NCBI GenBank assembly: GCA_039621445.1
Contig: CP154957.1
Coordinates: forward strand, 38,658,654-38,722,653
From: Euglena gracilis
Taxonomy: Eukaryota; Euglenida; Euglenophyceae; Euglenales
Length of the DNA stretch: 64,000 nucleotides
Direction: 5' to 3'
The notes under the pieces were generated by a model. It saw nothing but the letters and a program-made list of their open reading frames with translations, was not told the DNA's origin and did not search any database. Of this stretch, positions 49,001 through 55,840 are shown in pieces. The stretch's first letter is position 1; each line of letters starts with the position of its first letter. The position numbers were made by a program, and so were the translations under genes.

Positions 49001-51134
49001 ATTGGACCATATTCACCCCACCAATGGGTGAGGATTGAATTGGAGCTAGGGTGTTTTCTGTCCTGCGTCCTCGCAGCCACACTTGATGACTAGTTGGAGG
49101 TGGGCATTGGGTCAGTATTGTCATGGTTTGCCTTACCTTCCTTTTTTGAAAAAATGCCCCTTCCAACTGTTTTTTTTTAAAAATAACATTGATAATCATT
49201 TGCTTCAAAAACAAACCCAAATAAACAAAAAATAGAGTTGTTCCAATTGCACAAAAGCAGTGCACTGGTCGCATCCTTATTGGATTGACCCCACTTGACT
49301 AAAAATCACCAGATTGTTGCCCCAGGTCGCTTTCAAAAGGGACAAAATGGATGCCTGGGAGGGCGTATCTCTAAGGTTCGATGCAATGCAGCTCAGCACA
49401 CTTTAACACTTCTCTTGCTTGATTTGTAAGTGTCCATAGATGAGGAGACTTCTTTGATGCTGTCCATCCTGTGGATCCATTTCTGGCTGTGCAAACCACG
49501 TACTGTTTCCTCTCCTGAATAACACAAGCAGCCATGAGTGTTGAAAAAAAAAAATCGAAATAGGCATTGCGTGACACACATCATCACATTCCCAGCAGAA
49601 TAACTTTTTTCATTTGCCTCAAAATGAAAGATGCAGCATCAAAAATAAAGAGTGGCACACCAAAGACTGCTATCAACTTCAATGAAGCTTGTTTCTGTTC
49701 CTCTGTCAGCTCGGCTGGAGGTCCAATTGGCGCTTGGGGTTGATCTTCGATCCCAATGCCAACACCAATAGCAACTGGTTCGCGGTCCTTTTTCGGGCTT
49801 GGGGTCAACTACAAGCCCTTCCCTGTACGACCCACACAACAACAAGGCATAAGAAAAGGGCTGGCCGACTCCACTTCTGGCAAGCTTTCTTTGGACTTTG
49901 TTGGTGAATTCACAGTGACTGTGCGATTGGTTCTCTTTCTGGTGCTTGAAGGAACAGGAACCCTGGGAGACGAAAAAACAGATAACATCCTCCCACCCAA
50001 CGTTGGGGTGGGGGGGATGCAACATGCATATGTGCACACATACATGATATACAATATTTATGTATGTCTGTATGTGGACATATAGGTCTAAAAATCCCAC
50101 ATGTGCAAAAAATATATCTATCCATCCATCTATCCATCCATCCATCCATCCATCCATCCATCTGTTTATGTGCCAACCTACATTATCTACCAACCTACCC
50201 ATCTATCTTTCCATCCTGTCCATCTACCTTTAATATTGCATGGCGCAAAACATTTTGTGGTGTGGAAAAATGAGAGAATGATTTCCAAGACATAAACAAA
50301 AAAACAATGGCGTTCAAACATATTGTCAAAGTGTCTGAAATCAGCCTTTTTTGCACCTCTAAAACAAAACAATTTCTTCATTATTGGAGGCTAGGTGCGC
50401 CGCTCGGGCCCCCACTGTGCCTAGCCTCCCTCCATTGTCCAGCAGCCCTTCAGACGGATGCAAAAAAAATCTAACTTGTCGATGGGGGGGGGAGGTAGTC
50501 TGAGCTGGAAAAAGGTTGTTGGCTGGCAGGATGGGGAGCCCTCGAATGAAATGACGCCCATCACGGCAAAACTCCAAACTCGACCTGGACGGGGGGGGGG
50601 GGGACACATGCATCAGCTGAACGAGATTTCAAGACTGGCACAAGGTCCAGTCAAAACGCAATTAAGATGACCAATACAAACAAATTCAGAAGGGGCATCA
50701 GGCGATGTTGTGCTGAATTTGAAGTGTCAATTGATTGTTGCTTGGTCCATTTTTTGATGCATGGTGATGGGGGGCAGGGCTGGAACAGGCTTCTTTTTAA
50801 GACCCCGGGGGGGGGTCCCCCCACCCACCCAGGGTGGCGCGGGACCCCCCGGGGGGGGGGGGGGGGGGGCGGGGACCCCCCCAAAATCGGGCCCGTTAAA
50901 GGCAATTTCCAAAGATTTTGGCGCTTTGCGCCGAAAAGGTATACCCAGCGCCTCGGGACCCCCCCAGGGGGGGTCCGGCCCGGACCCACCCACCCACCCC
51001 CCTCCCTCCGGGGGGGGGGGGGGTCTGCTGACTTAAAAAGAAGCCTGGGCTGGAAAAAGGTTGGCTGTCATTGGAATCCTGGGCAAATGGCCTTGTCACA
51101 ATGCAAAGGCATACTCGTCGTCAGGCGCCCGCTC
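26987..51134 (-). CDS. Two-TOG-domain microtubule-binding protein, CEP104-like (multi-exon gene, 3' part)
   Basis: Exons on the minus strand, read from high to low coordinate, join in phase to give two successive TOG domains. The first spans exons 49808 to 46325; the second spans exons 38747 to 28844. A basic C-terminal tail ends at the TGA at 26987-26989. Each TOG begins with an acidic stretch and a VFG---SKKW/SQKW--R signature and ends with a HEAT repeat N-KVRKAA-----E-YK, followed by YL--KPA. The LTE---AS----VFGEE opening and order of HEAT repeats resemble the CEP104 TOG domain, which binds tubulin at cilia and centrioles. CEP104 normally has one TOG plus an N-terminal jelly-roll and C-terminal zinc fingers. 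Neither of those was found here, so orthology is uncertain. An XMAP215/crescerin-type relative is possible. Linker exons between the domains are incompletely resolved. Confidence 0.82.
28075..28325. repeat. TAGTCGGCCGACTA element, copy 1
   Basis: Same block order as 63285-63590: G-run, GTGGGTAGTCAGCCGACTAG, GTCGGCGAGAC, TAACGGGTCAAGTTCGCCG, ACTTATAAGCCCCCCCCATGA. Lies in a TOG-gene intron. Confidence 0.7.
28844..28990 (-). CDS. TOG gene: TOG2 last HEAT repeat exon
   Basis: 147 nt, 49 codons, phase 0 at both ends; donor GTATGC. Contains GKVRKAAVNLIVEVYKQAG and ends YLKNQKPALVN. It equals in length and phase the exon 46325-46471 of TOG1. Confidence 0.9.
29421..29820. mobile_element. Family C TIR element (400 bp), CAGGGTTCGATATAAGG ends
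   Basis: Both ends carry CAGGGTTCGATATAAGG in inverted orientation. Flanks are C-runs, so an 8-bp duplication of C is compatible but not diagnostic. The interior has two GGTCCGGACCCCCCCCTGCGGG blocks (in pieces), a GCGCGAAGCGCCGG hairpin and a palindromic AAAGTGCCATTTTGGGCACTTT. Lies in a TOG-gene intron. Confidence 0.75.
29964..30050. repeat. Telomere-like CCCTAA/CCCCAA interstitial repeat
   Basis: Irregular AACCCC and AACCCT units on one side and TTAGGTTTAGGG on the other meet near 29994-30012, so the array changes strand in its middle. Confidence 0.75.
30110..31260. repeat. Family G inverted pair
   Basis: Bases about 30245-30320 (CGCGCCGAAAATTGGC, AGTTAGGCCGGAAGTT) and about 31150-31235 are diverged reverse complements around a centre that includes TA-rich microsatellites (30872-30966). 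The right part also has GCGTCCGACCTTCGGG and TAGGGTTAGGTGCGCG, features of the other family G copies at 31395-31600, 31775-31950, 39626-39908 and 47395-47830. Confidence 0.6.
30872..30966. repeat. TATA/TATG microsatellite
   Basis: TC then TG then TATATA and TATATG units. Confidence 0.9.
31289..31370. repeat. (TA)n-type microsatellite
   Basis: Interrupted TATATATG then uninterrupted TA repeat of about 36 bp. Confidence 0.9.
31395..31600. repeat. Family G palindromic element with telomere-like motifs
   Basis: Left arm 31395-31468 and right arm 31526-31600 are about 85-90% complementary by eye. Arms contain GTAGAAGTTCC, GGTCC-CAAAAAAATT, and TAGGGTTAGGAGTTCGGC. The loop is about 57 bp. Confidence 0.8.
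32519..32597 (-). CDS. TOG gene: TOG2 fifth-repeat exon
   Basis: 79 nt, enters in phase 2 and leaves in phase 0; donor GTGTGG, acceptor CTGTCAG. Encodes MVVARLELLEGFVQQFGF and ends GGLSTE, aligned with VIARLNLLLTVIGQYGF and GGLSPE of TOG1. Confidence 0.85.
33105..33372 (+). repeat. (CATA)n/(CATG)n microsatellite
   Basis: About 265 bp of CATA units with blocks of CATG, inside a TOG2 intron. Confidence 0.95.
33940..34305. repeat. Array of GTTGACAC...GTGTCAAC palindromic modules
   Basis: At least four modules contain GCCGTTGACACGGGGGG, then TGTGTCAACGACACGCC. The best copies are at 34105-34150 and 34181-34225; 33951-34010 and 34250-34300 are diverged. Each module is itself an inverted repeat. 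Also within a TOG2 intron. Confidence 0.75.
34409..34473 (-). CDS. TOG gene: TOG2 short exon
   Basis: 65 nt, phase 0 to phase 2; donor GTGTGG, acceptor TTTTTTCTGCAG. Encodes KVGVGFVGTYMLTPVENLNQ plus one Trp, aligned with LVGISHISEYLTEPIENAL of TOG1. Confidence 0.85.
34560..36030. repeat. Intronic GC-tract repeats, including a worn family A relative
   Basis: Bases 35505-35770 show CATACTTTTTTTACCGACTGGGG, TCACTTCCACTCC, GGTGCCTTCAGCTCCG and paired C/G runs in family A order, but no convincing terminal repeats or target duplication. Bases 34560-34930 and 35085-35350 hold further C/G-run blocks around GGCGCTTCACGCC-like hairpins. No coding sequence seen. Confidence 0.45.
36037..36182 (-). CDS. 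TOG gene: TOG2 middle HEAT exon
   Basis: 146 nt, phase 1 to phase 0; donor GTATAA, acceptor CTCTCCAG. Encodes AYAELISENDFRLGMENIIT, then LLIGRSGDLNTSVKN and ETLQAVASQE. The LLIGRSGDLN block matches LLQRTGDMN in TOG1. Confidence 0.9.
36388..36650. mobile_element. hAT-like non-autonomous element, family A, internally deleted copy (263 bp)
   Basis: Starts CATACAATTTTTTACC and ends AAAAAATTGTCTG. Flanked by TGCTGGAC (36380-36387) and TGCTGGAT (36651-36658), an 8-bp duplication with one difference. It lacks the GGCGCC hairpin and one C/G block. Lies in a TOG2 intron. Confidence 0.85.
36976..37025. repeat. (CA)n microsatellite
   Basis: About 24 CA units. Confidence 0.95.
37223..37278 (-). CDS. 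TOG gene: TOG2 second-repeat exon
   Basis: 56 nt, phase 2 to phase 1; donor GTGTGC, acceptor TGGTCTCAG. Encodes DPVPIVYTMSCAALRSAI, aligned with DSVLQVYLQCLDFLKTIV of TOG1. The exit phase equals that of the TOG1 counterpart. Confidence 0.75.
37673..37875 (-). CDS. TOG gene: TOG2 first HEAT exon
   Basis: 203 nt, phase 0 to phase 2; donor GTGTGG, acceptor TTATCGACAG. Begins VFGPGIQCLFSKKWKLRENA, the domain-opening signature. The 3' limit was chosen to keep the phase with the next exon and could be a few codons off. Confidence 0.85.
38291..38641. mobile_element. hAT-like non-autonomous element, family A, copy 4 (351 bp)
   Basis: Starts CATACAATTGCTTA and ends TTAAGCAACTGTCTG. Flanked by a perfect 8-bp duplication CCACAGGC (38283-38290 and 38642-38649). 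It lies only 41 bp from the donor of the 38683-38747 exon, in the intron. Confidence 0.9.
38683..38747 (-). CDS. TOG gene: acidic lead-in exon of TOG2
   Basis: 65 nt, phase 1 to phase 0; donor GTATGC, acceptor GTTGCTCAG. Encodes DLVLLEAFEPEEQRKMQPLV plus Asp, then joins VFGPG in the next exon. Confidence 0.85.
39234..39312 (-). CDS. TOG gene: acidic linker exon
   Basis: 79 nt, phase 0 to phase 1; donor GTTTCT, acceptor CTCCTTGCAG. Encodes FLKTEIEVELCDIEALADAD followed by VKTQEQ. Joins in phase to 38683-38747. Other phases are closed by stops. Confidence 0.75.
39626..39908. mobile_element. Palindromic element with nested palindromic ends (283 bp)
   Basis: Both ends contain CTCCCCACTTAATGGCCCC followed by a G-run and its own complement, so each end is itself a hairpin. 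The two halves of the whole element are also complementary (GCGTTAATGATGGA, TAGGGTTAGGTGCGCGA, TTAGGCCTAAC). Flanked by AAATAAAA on both sides (39618-39625 and 39909-39916). No coding capacity. Related to family G. Confidence 0.85.
40080..41200 (-). other. Unresolved linker-exon region of the TOG gene
   Basis: Candidate exons with plausible splice sites occur on the minus strand: about 41033-41104 (HVTICWHDLLRETTAGTSVQ, donor GTGAGC), about 40550-40628 (KEQSTYSSVWKQTNLVIPMA) and about 40252-40370. Their phases do not all connect with the neighbours, so none is asserted as coding. Confidence 0.35.
41925..42330. repeat. Dispersed GCTGGCTGGACCCCC-type repeat, second copy
   Basis: Matches 15860-16200 in block order: ATTGCTGGCTGGACCCCC, GGGTGGGGGTC, AAATCCAGCTGCGTTGG, CCCGGCTTTGCCGGGCT. 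A GTCGACCCCCC palindrome (42219-42262) follows. Confidence 0.55.
42745..43030. repeat. Scattered TTGCGCYNNRGCGCAA palindromes
   Basis: TTGCGCTTTGGC-type palindromes at about 42753, 42800, 42907, 42960 and 43015, all 16-bp near-perfect dyads. They lead into the large palindrome at 43283-43731. A further one is at about 44950. Confidence 0.7.
43283..43731. mobile_element. 449-bp palindrome carrying TTGCGCTTAAGCGCAA dyads
   Basis: Left arm 43283-43477 and right arm 43539-43731 are complementary with few mismatches; the loop is about 61 bp. Ends read GGACATTGC and GCAATGTCC. Three TTGCGCTTAAGCGCAA-type dyads lie in each arm's outer part and a TTGCGCTTCGGCGCAA dyad lies near the loop. No target duplication is clear. 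It looks like a foldback/MITE-like element. Confidence 0.85.
43926..43983 (-). CDS. TOG gene: probable linker exon
   Basis: 58 nt between acceptor GCATTTCAG and donor GTGAGT. In the only open phase it encodes QKTSMENIPKTPTLCTECK. It enters in phase 2, so one further unseen exon must lie between it and 46325. Assignment rests on splice sites and position. Confidence 0.5.
44150..44650. repeat. Dispersed repeat (TATCTCGGGCTAG type), second locus
   Basis: Shares CATTTCCTTTGATTTGGC and the preceding GCATTCCAAGGGCTTC block with 20105-20560. Three degenerate units, the last with CATATCTCCAGAC. Confidence 0.6.
44651..46324. other. TOG-gene intron, no confident exon
   Basis: No exon with consistent phase and motif was found. 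Short GC-tract pieces (46010-46030) belong to the GCTGGCTGGACCCCC family. A missing linker exon starting in phase 0 and ending in phase 2 is expected here. Confidence 0.35.
46325..46471 (-). CDS. TOG gene: TOG1 last HEAT repeat exon
   Basis: 147 nt, 49 codons, phase 0 at both ends; donor GTGTGC, acceptor CATCTCTCAG. Encodes RVMAIVVDALNGTNPKVRKQ and VVEAYKRLGKK, ending YLRSCKPATLK. Same length and phase as 28844-28990. Confidence 0.92.
46592..46884 (-). CDS. TOG gene: TOG1 central HEAT exon
   Basis: 293 nt, phase 1 to phase 0; donor GTGTGC, acceptor CATCCGCAG. Encodes VLREHIAPLIRVLLQRTGDM, SRICSAAVDFLMYLA, EYLTEPIENALAFKHVIARL and ends GGLSPE. TOG2 encodes the equivalent region in three exons (36037-36182, 34409-34473, 32519-32597), so two introns differ between the copies. 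Confidence 0.92.
46888..48864. other. TOG-gene intron with GC-tract and family G repeats
   Basis: Besides the family G copy at 47395-47830, C/G-run blocks occur at 46940-46975, 48205-48300 and 48560-48590. ATATTATTTGGGGGG pieces recur at 47310-47345 and 48000-48070. No exon recognised. Confidence 0.5.
47395..47830. repeat. Family G copy
   Basis: Starts with GGGGCCAAATAAAATATCC and GCGTCCGACATTCCGAC, has TGCTGAAAATTAGCCCG, and ends near CCTTGGCCCCCGGGTGCC. Resembles 30110-31010 with diverged ends. Confidence 0.5.
48865..48967 (-). CDS. TOG gene: TOG1 second-repeat exon
   Basis: 103 nt, phase 0 to phase 1; donor GTTTGT, acceptor CCTCTGTGCAG. Encodes MKMLEVFIQVASLLL and DSVLQVYLQCLDFLKTIV. Exit phase matches the TOG2 counterpart at 37223. 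Confidence 0.82.
49402..49514 (-). CDS. TOG gene: TOG1 opening exon
   Basis: 113 nt, phase 1 to phase 0; donor GTGTGC, acceptor GTTATTCAG. Encodes EETVRGLHSQKWIHRMDSIK then EVSSSMDTYKSSKRSVK. With the preceding VFG this forms the VFGEE--RGL-SQKW--R opening. Confidence 0.85.
49661..49808 (-). CDS. TOG gene: exon leading into TOG1
   Basis: 148 nt, phase 0 to phase 1; donor GTGTGC. Encodes SPKKDREPVAIGVGIGIEDQ, a Pro-rich bit, then AELTEEQKQASLKLIAVF. The 5' edge is set by a 66-nt intron whose removal takes out an in-frame TAG. Confidence 0.8.
49875..49962 (-). CDS. TOG gene: basic linker exon
   Basis: 88 nt, phase 2 to phase 0; acceptor GTCTCCCAG, donor GTGGAG. Encodes VPVPSSTRKRTNRTVTVNSP then TKSKESLPE, a Ser/Thr/Lys-rich disordered-looking segment. 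Confidence 0.7.
50117..50163. repeat. (CATC)n microsatellite
   Basis: About eleven CATC units, a few with TATC. Confidence 0.95.
50786..51047. mobile_element. hAT-like non-autonomous element, family B (262 bp)
   Basis: Perfect 16-bp inverted ends CAGGCTTCTTTTTAAG. Flanked by a perfect 8-bp duplication GGCTGGAA (50778-50785 and 51048-51055). The interior is almost wholly C- and G-runs around a GGCGCTTTGCGCC hairpin. No coding capacity. Confidence 0.92.
51100..51134 (-). CDS. TOG gene: probable micro-exon
   Basis: 35 nt, phase 0 to phase 2; acceptor TTTCCCTCAG, donor GTGACA. Encodes ERAPDDEYAFA and supplies the first two bases of a Leu codon completed by 49962, in phase. Confidence 0.6.
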
Positions 51135-51528
51135 CTGAGGGAAACAGAAAACAATGTATCCCACCCCTCGATATTCAGAAATGAAAACACATTTTATCCA
51201 TGGAGGGGAGATAATTGTCAGATTTTTGCTTTTGCAGTGACACCTTTGCTGGCATTCATGAATCAAAAATGCCCAATAAAAATGGCCAGATCCAGCCACC
51301 CAAGAAGAAAGTGAGGAGCAAATAAACAAATGTTGTATCATGATGGACAAACACACACATATTGTTATAAACACCCCTACGCTACAACATGAAACCAACC
51401 GATTGAACGGTTTGCACAATGCTAATTTGCAACCATTCAACCATTCGCAAAATTCAGCAAACCGACAACATCAAAAAAAAACAGAAATCATTTTGAAATG
51501 AAAAAAATGGGTTGAGAAGATGCCTCAC

Positions 51529-51633
51529 GGGTCGCCTCTCGCTGTGCACGGAGCTCTTGGACATTTGGGGGGACAGTGTGGTTCAGCCTTGCCAGCAATG
51601 CTTTTGGTGGTGCACGACCTTTGACAAATCCAT
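51529..51633 (-). CDS. Exon-like block, possibly 5' part of the TOG gene
   Basis: 105 nt between acceptor TTCATACAG and donor GTGAGG. The open phase encodes GFVKGRAPPKALLARLNHTV and PPNVQELRAQREAT. The exit phase does not fit the 51100-51134 exon directly, so another exon or another gene is implied. Confidence 0.5.
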
Positions 51634-51779
51634 CTGTATGAACCAAAGTGCAAATGAACAAGAATACTTTCGACTCTCAATGATCCATTCATGACACTTT
51701 GAACAAAATGCCACGTTTTCAAAAAAAGCAAAAGCAACACACAATTCATTGGACACTGTCTAAGTATTTTTTGAAACCG

Positions 51780-53066
51780 TGTCTGGGGGGAGTGTTTTTC
51801 CGGCCCCAGACCCCCCCTCCATGGACAAGTTTTATTTTGCCGCCCAAAGGGCGGCAGGACTCCCTTCGGGCATTTTGTTGTTGTTTTTTTTTGGCACCTG
51901 GTTCAACTCCGGGTCGGGGCCACCAGCCCAGGACCCCTGGGGGGGTTTCCTGCCAGCCAAATTTTCCAGCGCTGGCTGGATAAAGGAGACAAGGCAGTAC
52001 AATTGGTCAAACCTTGGGACCCCCCCTCCCCCCCCCCGTACAGTTCCAACCCCCCCTCCTGGGACCCCCCCCTCCCCCCCCCACTTCCAACCCCCCCCGA
52101 GACAGATGAAAAAAAAATTAAAAAACGGTTTTTTTTTGAAACAAAAAAAATGTTTTTTTAAGGGGGTGGTGCGGGTCGCGGGGGGGGGGGGGGCATAGGG
52201 GGGCCCCGGGCCGGAAGGGGGGGTCACGGGGAAGTGCCCCCCCCATAAATGACACCCCTGAAACCCTGAAACCCCCCCAGGGGTTGTCACTTAGGTGGGG
52301 GGTGTCACTTATGGGGGGTGTCACTTGTGGGGGGGGGTCCGGGGGGCGGGGGGGGGTGGAAGCTGTACAGGGGAGGGGGAGGGGGGGGGGTCCCAGAAAA
52401 TCACAACTGTACTGCCTACCCCCGAGACAGTTGCGACATTTTTCGTCCAATTGAGGTTGGCAATGATGGATTTTGCGAAATTCAAATGCATTTTGCGAAA
52501 TATTTATCTCTTGTAAAAAGAATGGTAGCCAATGTTTTCACTTTAATGACGTTTTTTTTTGTTTTTTTAAAAAAGAACACAAAATATGTTTTTTTTGGGG
52601 AAAACACAAAAAAACATGTTTTTTTTTTGAAAAAGCAAAAATTGCCCTTTTTTCCTTGTAAAATGGCCATTTTTTGAGGAAAAAGTTCTCAGGTCATTTT
52701 TTTGGTCATCAAAAAGTGACGTTTTTTTAGTTTATCCAGACCCTTCATCCGAATGCTTTTGATGGCACGTGTGAAAGCCAGCACCCTTTACGGACTACGA
52801 AGCTGCAAAAATAAAAAATGACCTTTTTTCTAAAAAAAAACATTTCAAAAAAAATTTCCCCCAAACCCTCCATGAGGTTTTTTTTGAAAAACAAACAAAA
52901 AATTTCTTAGGGGGTGCTGCTATACCAATTGGAATATTTCCCCCTTCCACGCAGGCCCAAACAAGGGGGGAATATTCTACCAGTTTTCCATTTCAGGGTC
53001 TTTTGACACACTTGTGAAGCCCTCACAAATGGCCACGAACCGCTCCCGGCGCAGGATTGGAGCCAT
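51780..53066. repeat. C/G-run and T/A-run rich intronic or intergenic repeats
   Basis: 52010-52400 is dominated by C- and G-runs with ATAAATGACACCCC and TGTCACTTATGGGG motifs. The motif recurs in one orientation at 53735-53825. 52550-52880 holds long T and A tracts. No gene recognised. Confidence 0.5.
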
Positions 53067-53067
53067 A

Positions 53068-53537
53068 CATCTCTCTAAGGTTTTGCGAACCCCCCAGGGG
53101 GGGGGCGGCTGCAGCCAGCCCCGATTTGGGCCCAGCCCAGCCGCAGCAGCCCCCTCCCCCCCCCCCCGTGGGGGGGGTGCTGCTAGCCCTAGCTAGCCAG
53201 CCCCCTTTTGGGGGTCCAGCCCAAAATTTTTCGGCGCAAAGCGCCGAATTTTTTTGAAAAACTGTGTTCAAAAGTGGCCAAAAATGGGGTTTGGGGGCGT
53301 TTGGGGCATTTTTGGGGGGTTTCAGATGCATCATTTTCTCAAAGCTGTGTTTTGCAGGTCATTTTTGGGCATTTTTCCGATTTCAGTCCAGCTCGCCCCG
53401 GTTCGGGTCCACCGGGTCCCGCCCCCCCCCCCCCCCCCGGGGGGGGGCGGGCGGGCCAGCCCAAATTTCCAGCCCGCCCAAATTTCTAGCCCTAGCCCAG
53501 CAACCCCCCCCCCCCCGGGTCCTTAAAGAGATGTATG
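53068..53537. mobile_element. hAT-like non-autonomous element, family D (470 bp)
   Basis: Inverted ends CATACATCTCTCTAAGG and CATACATCTCTTTAAGG. Flanked by ATTGGAGC and ATCGGAGC, an 8-bp duplication with one difference. The interior has Ala/Pro-coding-like CAGCCC stretches, TTCGGCGCAAAGCGCCGAA and C/G runs. Confidence 0.82.
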
Positions 53538-54334
53538 ATCGGAGCTAAGCACGCAAAAGGGCAGAAGTATTGTATGCATTCGGCTGGCCCCCCCAATAGT
53601 TACTGCAAAGGAGGTTAGGCAGGGGTGTTGGTCAAGAAAATCCTAACAAAATTCCCTTTCAATAAATGACCAATTTCATCACGATGCAACGTCATGGATG
53701 TTGCCTCCCGACTACCTGCAAAGTGGCATACCCCCCCCCATAAATGACACCCCCCCCATAAGTGACACTACCCCCCTCCCCCCATCAGAAATGACACCCC
53801 CCCCCATAAATGACACTACCCCCCCCCGCCCGCCAGAAATTTTTTTAAGACCGCATGCTAAGGGTAAGCCCAATGCCGTTCAGTGTCCCAACCCGCTGTG
53901 TCCTGTTTGGTATCACAGTGGATGCTTGAGTGTTTCAAGCTCCGGCATGTGTTTGGCGTTGAGAACCGAGAGTGAGAGTCTCCTTTGCGGACCTAGTGGT
54001 TCCTGGACAGGCTTTGACCTTCACCTTTGCCTTTGCACCTTGGACCGCCATATGTGTCACCCCCCCCCCACTTATAACCCCCCGGGGTTTTATAGGATCC
54101 AGTTTGGTTGGTTGGCCGAAGGGGGGGTTTACAGTTGGGGGGGGGGGGTCATAGGTCCCGGATTGTTGGTGAAAATCCGCCCGAAATTGGCAATTTTTTG
54201 GCATATTTGGTCAAAAATGGCATTTTTGAAGATGGTCGGTCTCAAGAATTGTCAAAAAATCAGTTTCTGGGTGGTTTGCAGCCAAAAAAATCGTCCCCGT
54301 TTACGGCCTCCTCCAGGGGGGGTACCCTACCCCC

Positions 54335-54425
54335 CTACCCTCGACCCTGACCCCATCCTGAACTACAACCCTAAACCAAACCCTGACCCTGACCCTAACC
54401 CTGCCCTTAACCCTGACCCCATCAA
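54335..54425. repeat. Telomere-like CCCTAA/CCCTGA interstitial repeat
   Basis: Irregular CCCTAC, CCCTGA and CCCTAA hexamers. Confidence 0.7.
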
Positions 54426-54436
54426 CAAGAAGGCCT

Positions 54437-54590
54437 CGAGGCTTTGCACTGCACTGTCACTGCCAAAGCACTGCATTGGCACTGCACTGCCACTGCCATT
54501 GCACTGCTATTCCTTTGTTCCCCACCGCAACACACTGCACTGCCACTTCCATGGCACTGCGCTGTACTGCACTGCCAGGGCTGCATTGTT
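54437..54590. repeat. CACTGC tandem hexamer repeat
   Basis: Degenerate CACTGC units interspersed with CATTGC and CACTTC. Confidence 0.75.
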
Positions 54591-54955
54591 GTGAAGTGAG
54601 GCAAGTCCAATGAAAATCCTTTACCCAAATGATTTGCATTACGGATGTGGCCTCAGCCTCCACCCAGCAGGTTTTTCAATTCTTTTCAAAATGATACTTT
54701 TTTGACCGGGGGGGGGGCTTATTTGAGCAAACTTTTTTTCCCATAACTTCTGAATTTCGCACGTGTTTGCCACCTTATTTTTGTTGATCACTGCAAAATT
54801 CAGTTTGCCAAATTGTGCTGTTTTTTTTGGAGAGAATTGATGATTTTCAGCCTTGCTCAATTTGACCCCATCCCCCGGGGGGCAGCAGCCTTTGGAGACA
54901 AGGCACAGGGGGGGGGGGAGGGGGGGGGGTTAGGCAGACGAAGTTAGCAATTTAC

Positions 54956-55079
54956 AGAGAAGTTTATCCGTGGCCATCCTTGCCTTATCAGTGTCGGACA
55001 ATTTTTGTGTGAAAGCCAAACCCAAAGCCACGCCGCCGAAGAAGCAACTTTTTCCCAGTCCCGTGGCACCCAGTGGGTC
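54956..55079 (-). CDS. Exon-like block, gene unknown
   Basis: The open phase runs from acceptor TTTGCTCAAG to donor GTAAAT and encodes DPLGATGLGKSCFFGGVALG, LAFTQKLSDTDKARMATDKL. Composition is protein-like, but no family is recognised and the link with the TOG gene is unproven. A neighbouring block at about 55325-55418 (AVCIMAEFCGHLSKALEKSF) is similar in quality. Confidence 0.4.
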
Positions 55080-55594
55080 CTTGAGCAAAAGGGAAAAAGA
55101 TCCCCATCCCAACACATTCAATGAAAAATGCAGGAAACATGGCTTCTCTTTCCAGAGGGTCTTCTGGTTCTATTTAATGACTTATTTAATGGGTCCGAAC
55201 CAGCATCCCAGGCACTGGCTTCGCGCCCGAACCGGGTGTCTGGGGAATCACGGCCAATTTCGCCCCAAATATCCATGTTTGGGACAGTTTTGGGCCACTT
55301 GACCTAAATTGGCCACTGGTGGAATCCACACTTCTGAAGCCATGTTACCAATCAATTGAAAGCTCTTCTCAAGGGCTTTTGACAGATGGCCACAGAATTC
55401 GGCCATAATGCACACAGCTCTTATTTTCAGCAATTGTGTATTCCAAAAAAAAAACATATCAATTTGTCAAATCCCACAATTCAGGCCGGCGTCCCAGACA
55501 GGGTTCGATATCTCTTTCAGGTTTTGCAGACCCCCCCCCCAGGCCAAAGTCAATTCTCTTAATTTGGCTCAAAATGCATGGAAGCAAACCGGAT

Positions 55595-55700
55595 TGACCT
55601 TTAAACTGTCAAGGACCATGCTGATGCCAAGGCGCTTCTGGTGGCAGCCCGCAGCTGGGTGGCGGAATTGGCCCCCGACGGAACGCTGGGGCGTACTAAT
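55595..55700 (+). other. Coding-like fragment on the plus strand
   Basis: KDHADAKALLVAARSWVAEL and APDGTLGRTNT read well in one frame just upstream of a family C terminus at 55841. Origin unknown; a transposon or gene fragment is possible. Confidence 0.3.
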
Positions 55701-55840
55701 ACGAGTTCCCCTGGATGGTCCTGCCCGGGTGATTGCTCTAGGGGCGGGTTCGGATGTGGGAAAGGCAGTACAACATGCAGGTCGTTGCTTGAGGGCCCCT
55801 GGAGGCTTTATGCCCAAACCGGCGTCTTGGACCAGGGTTC

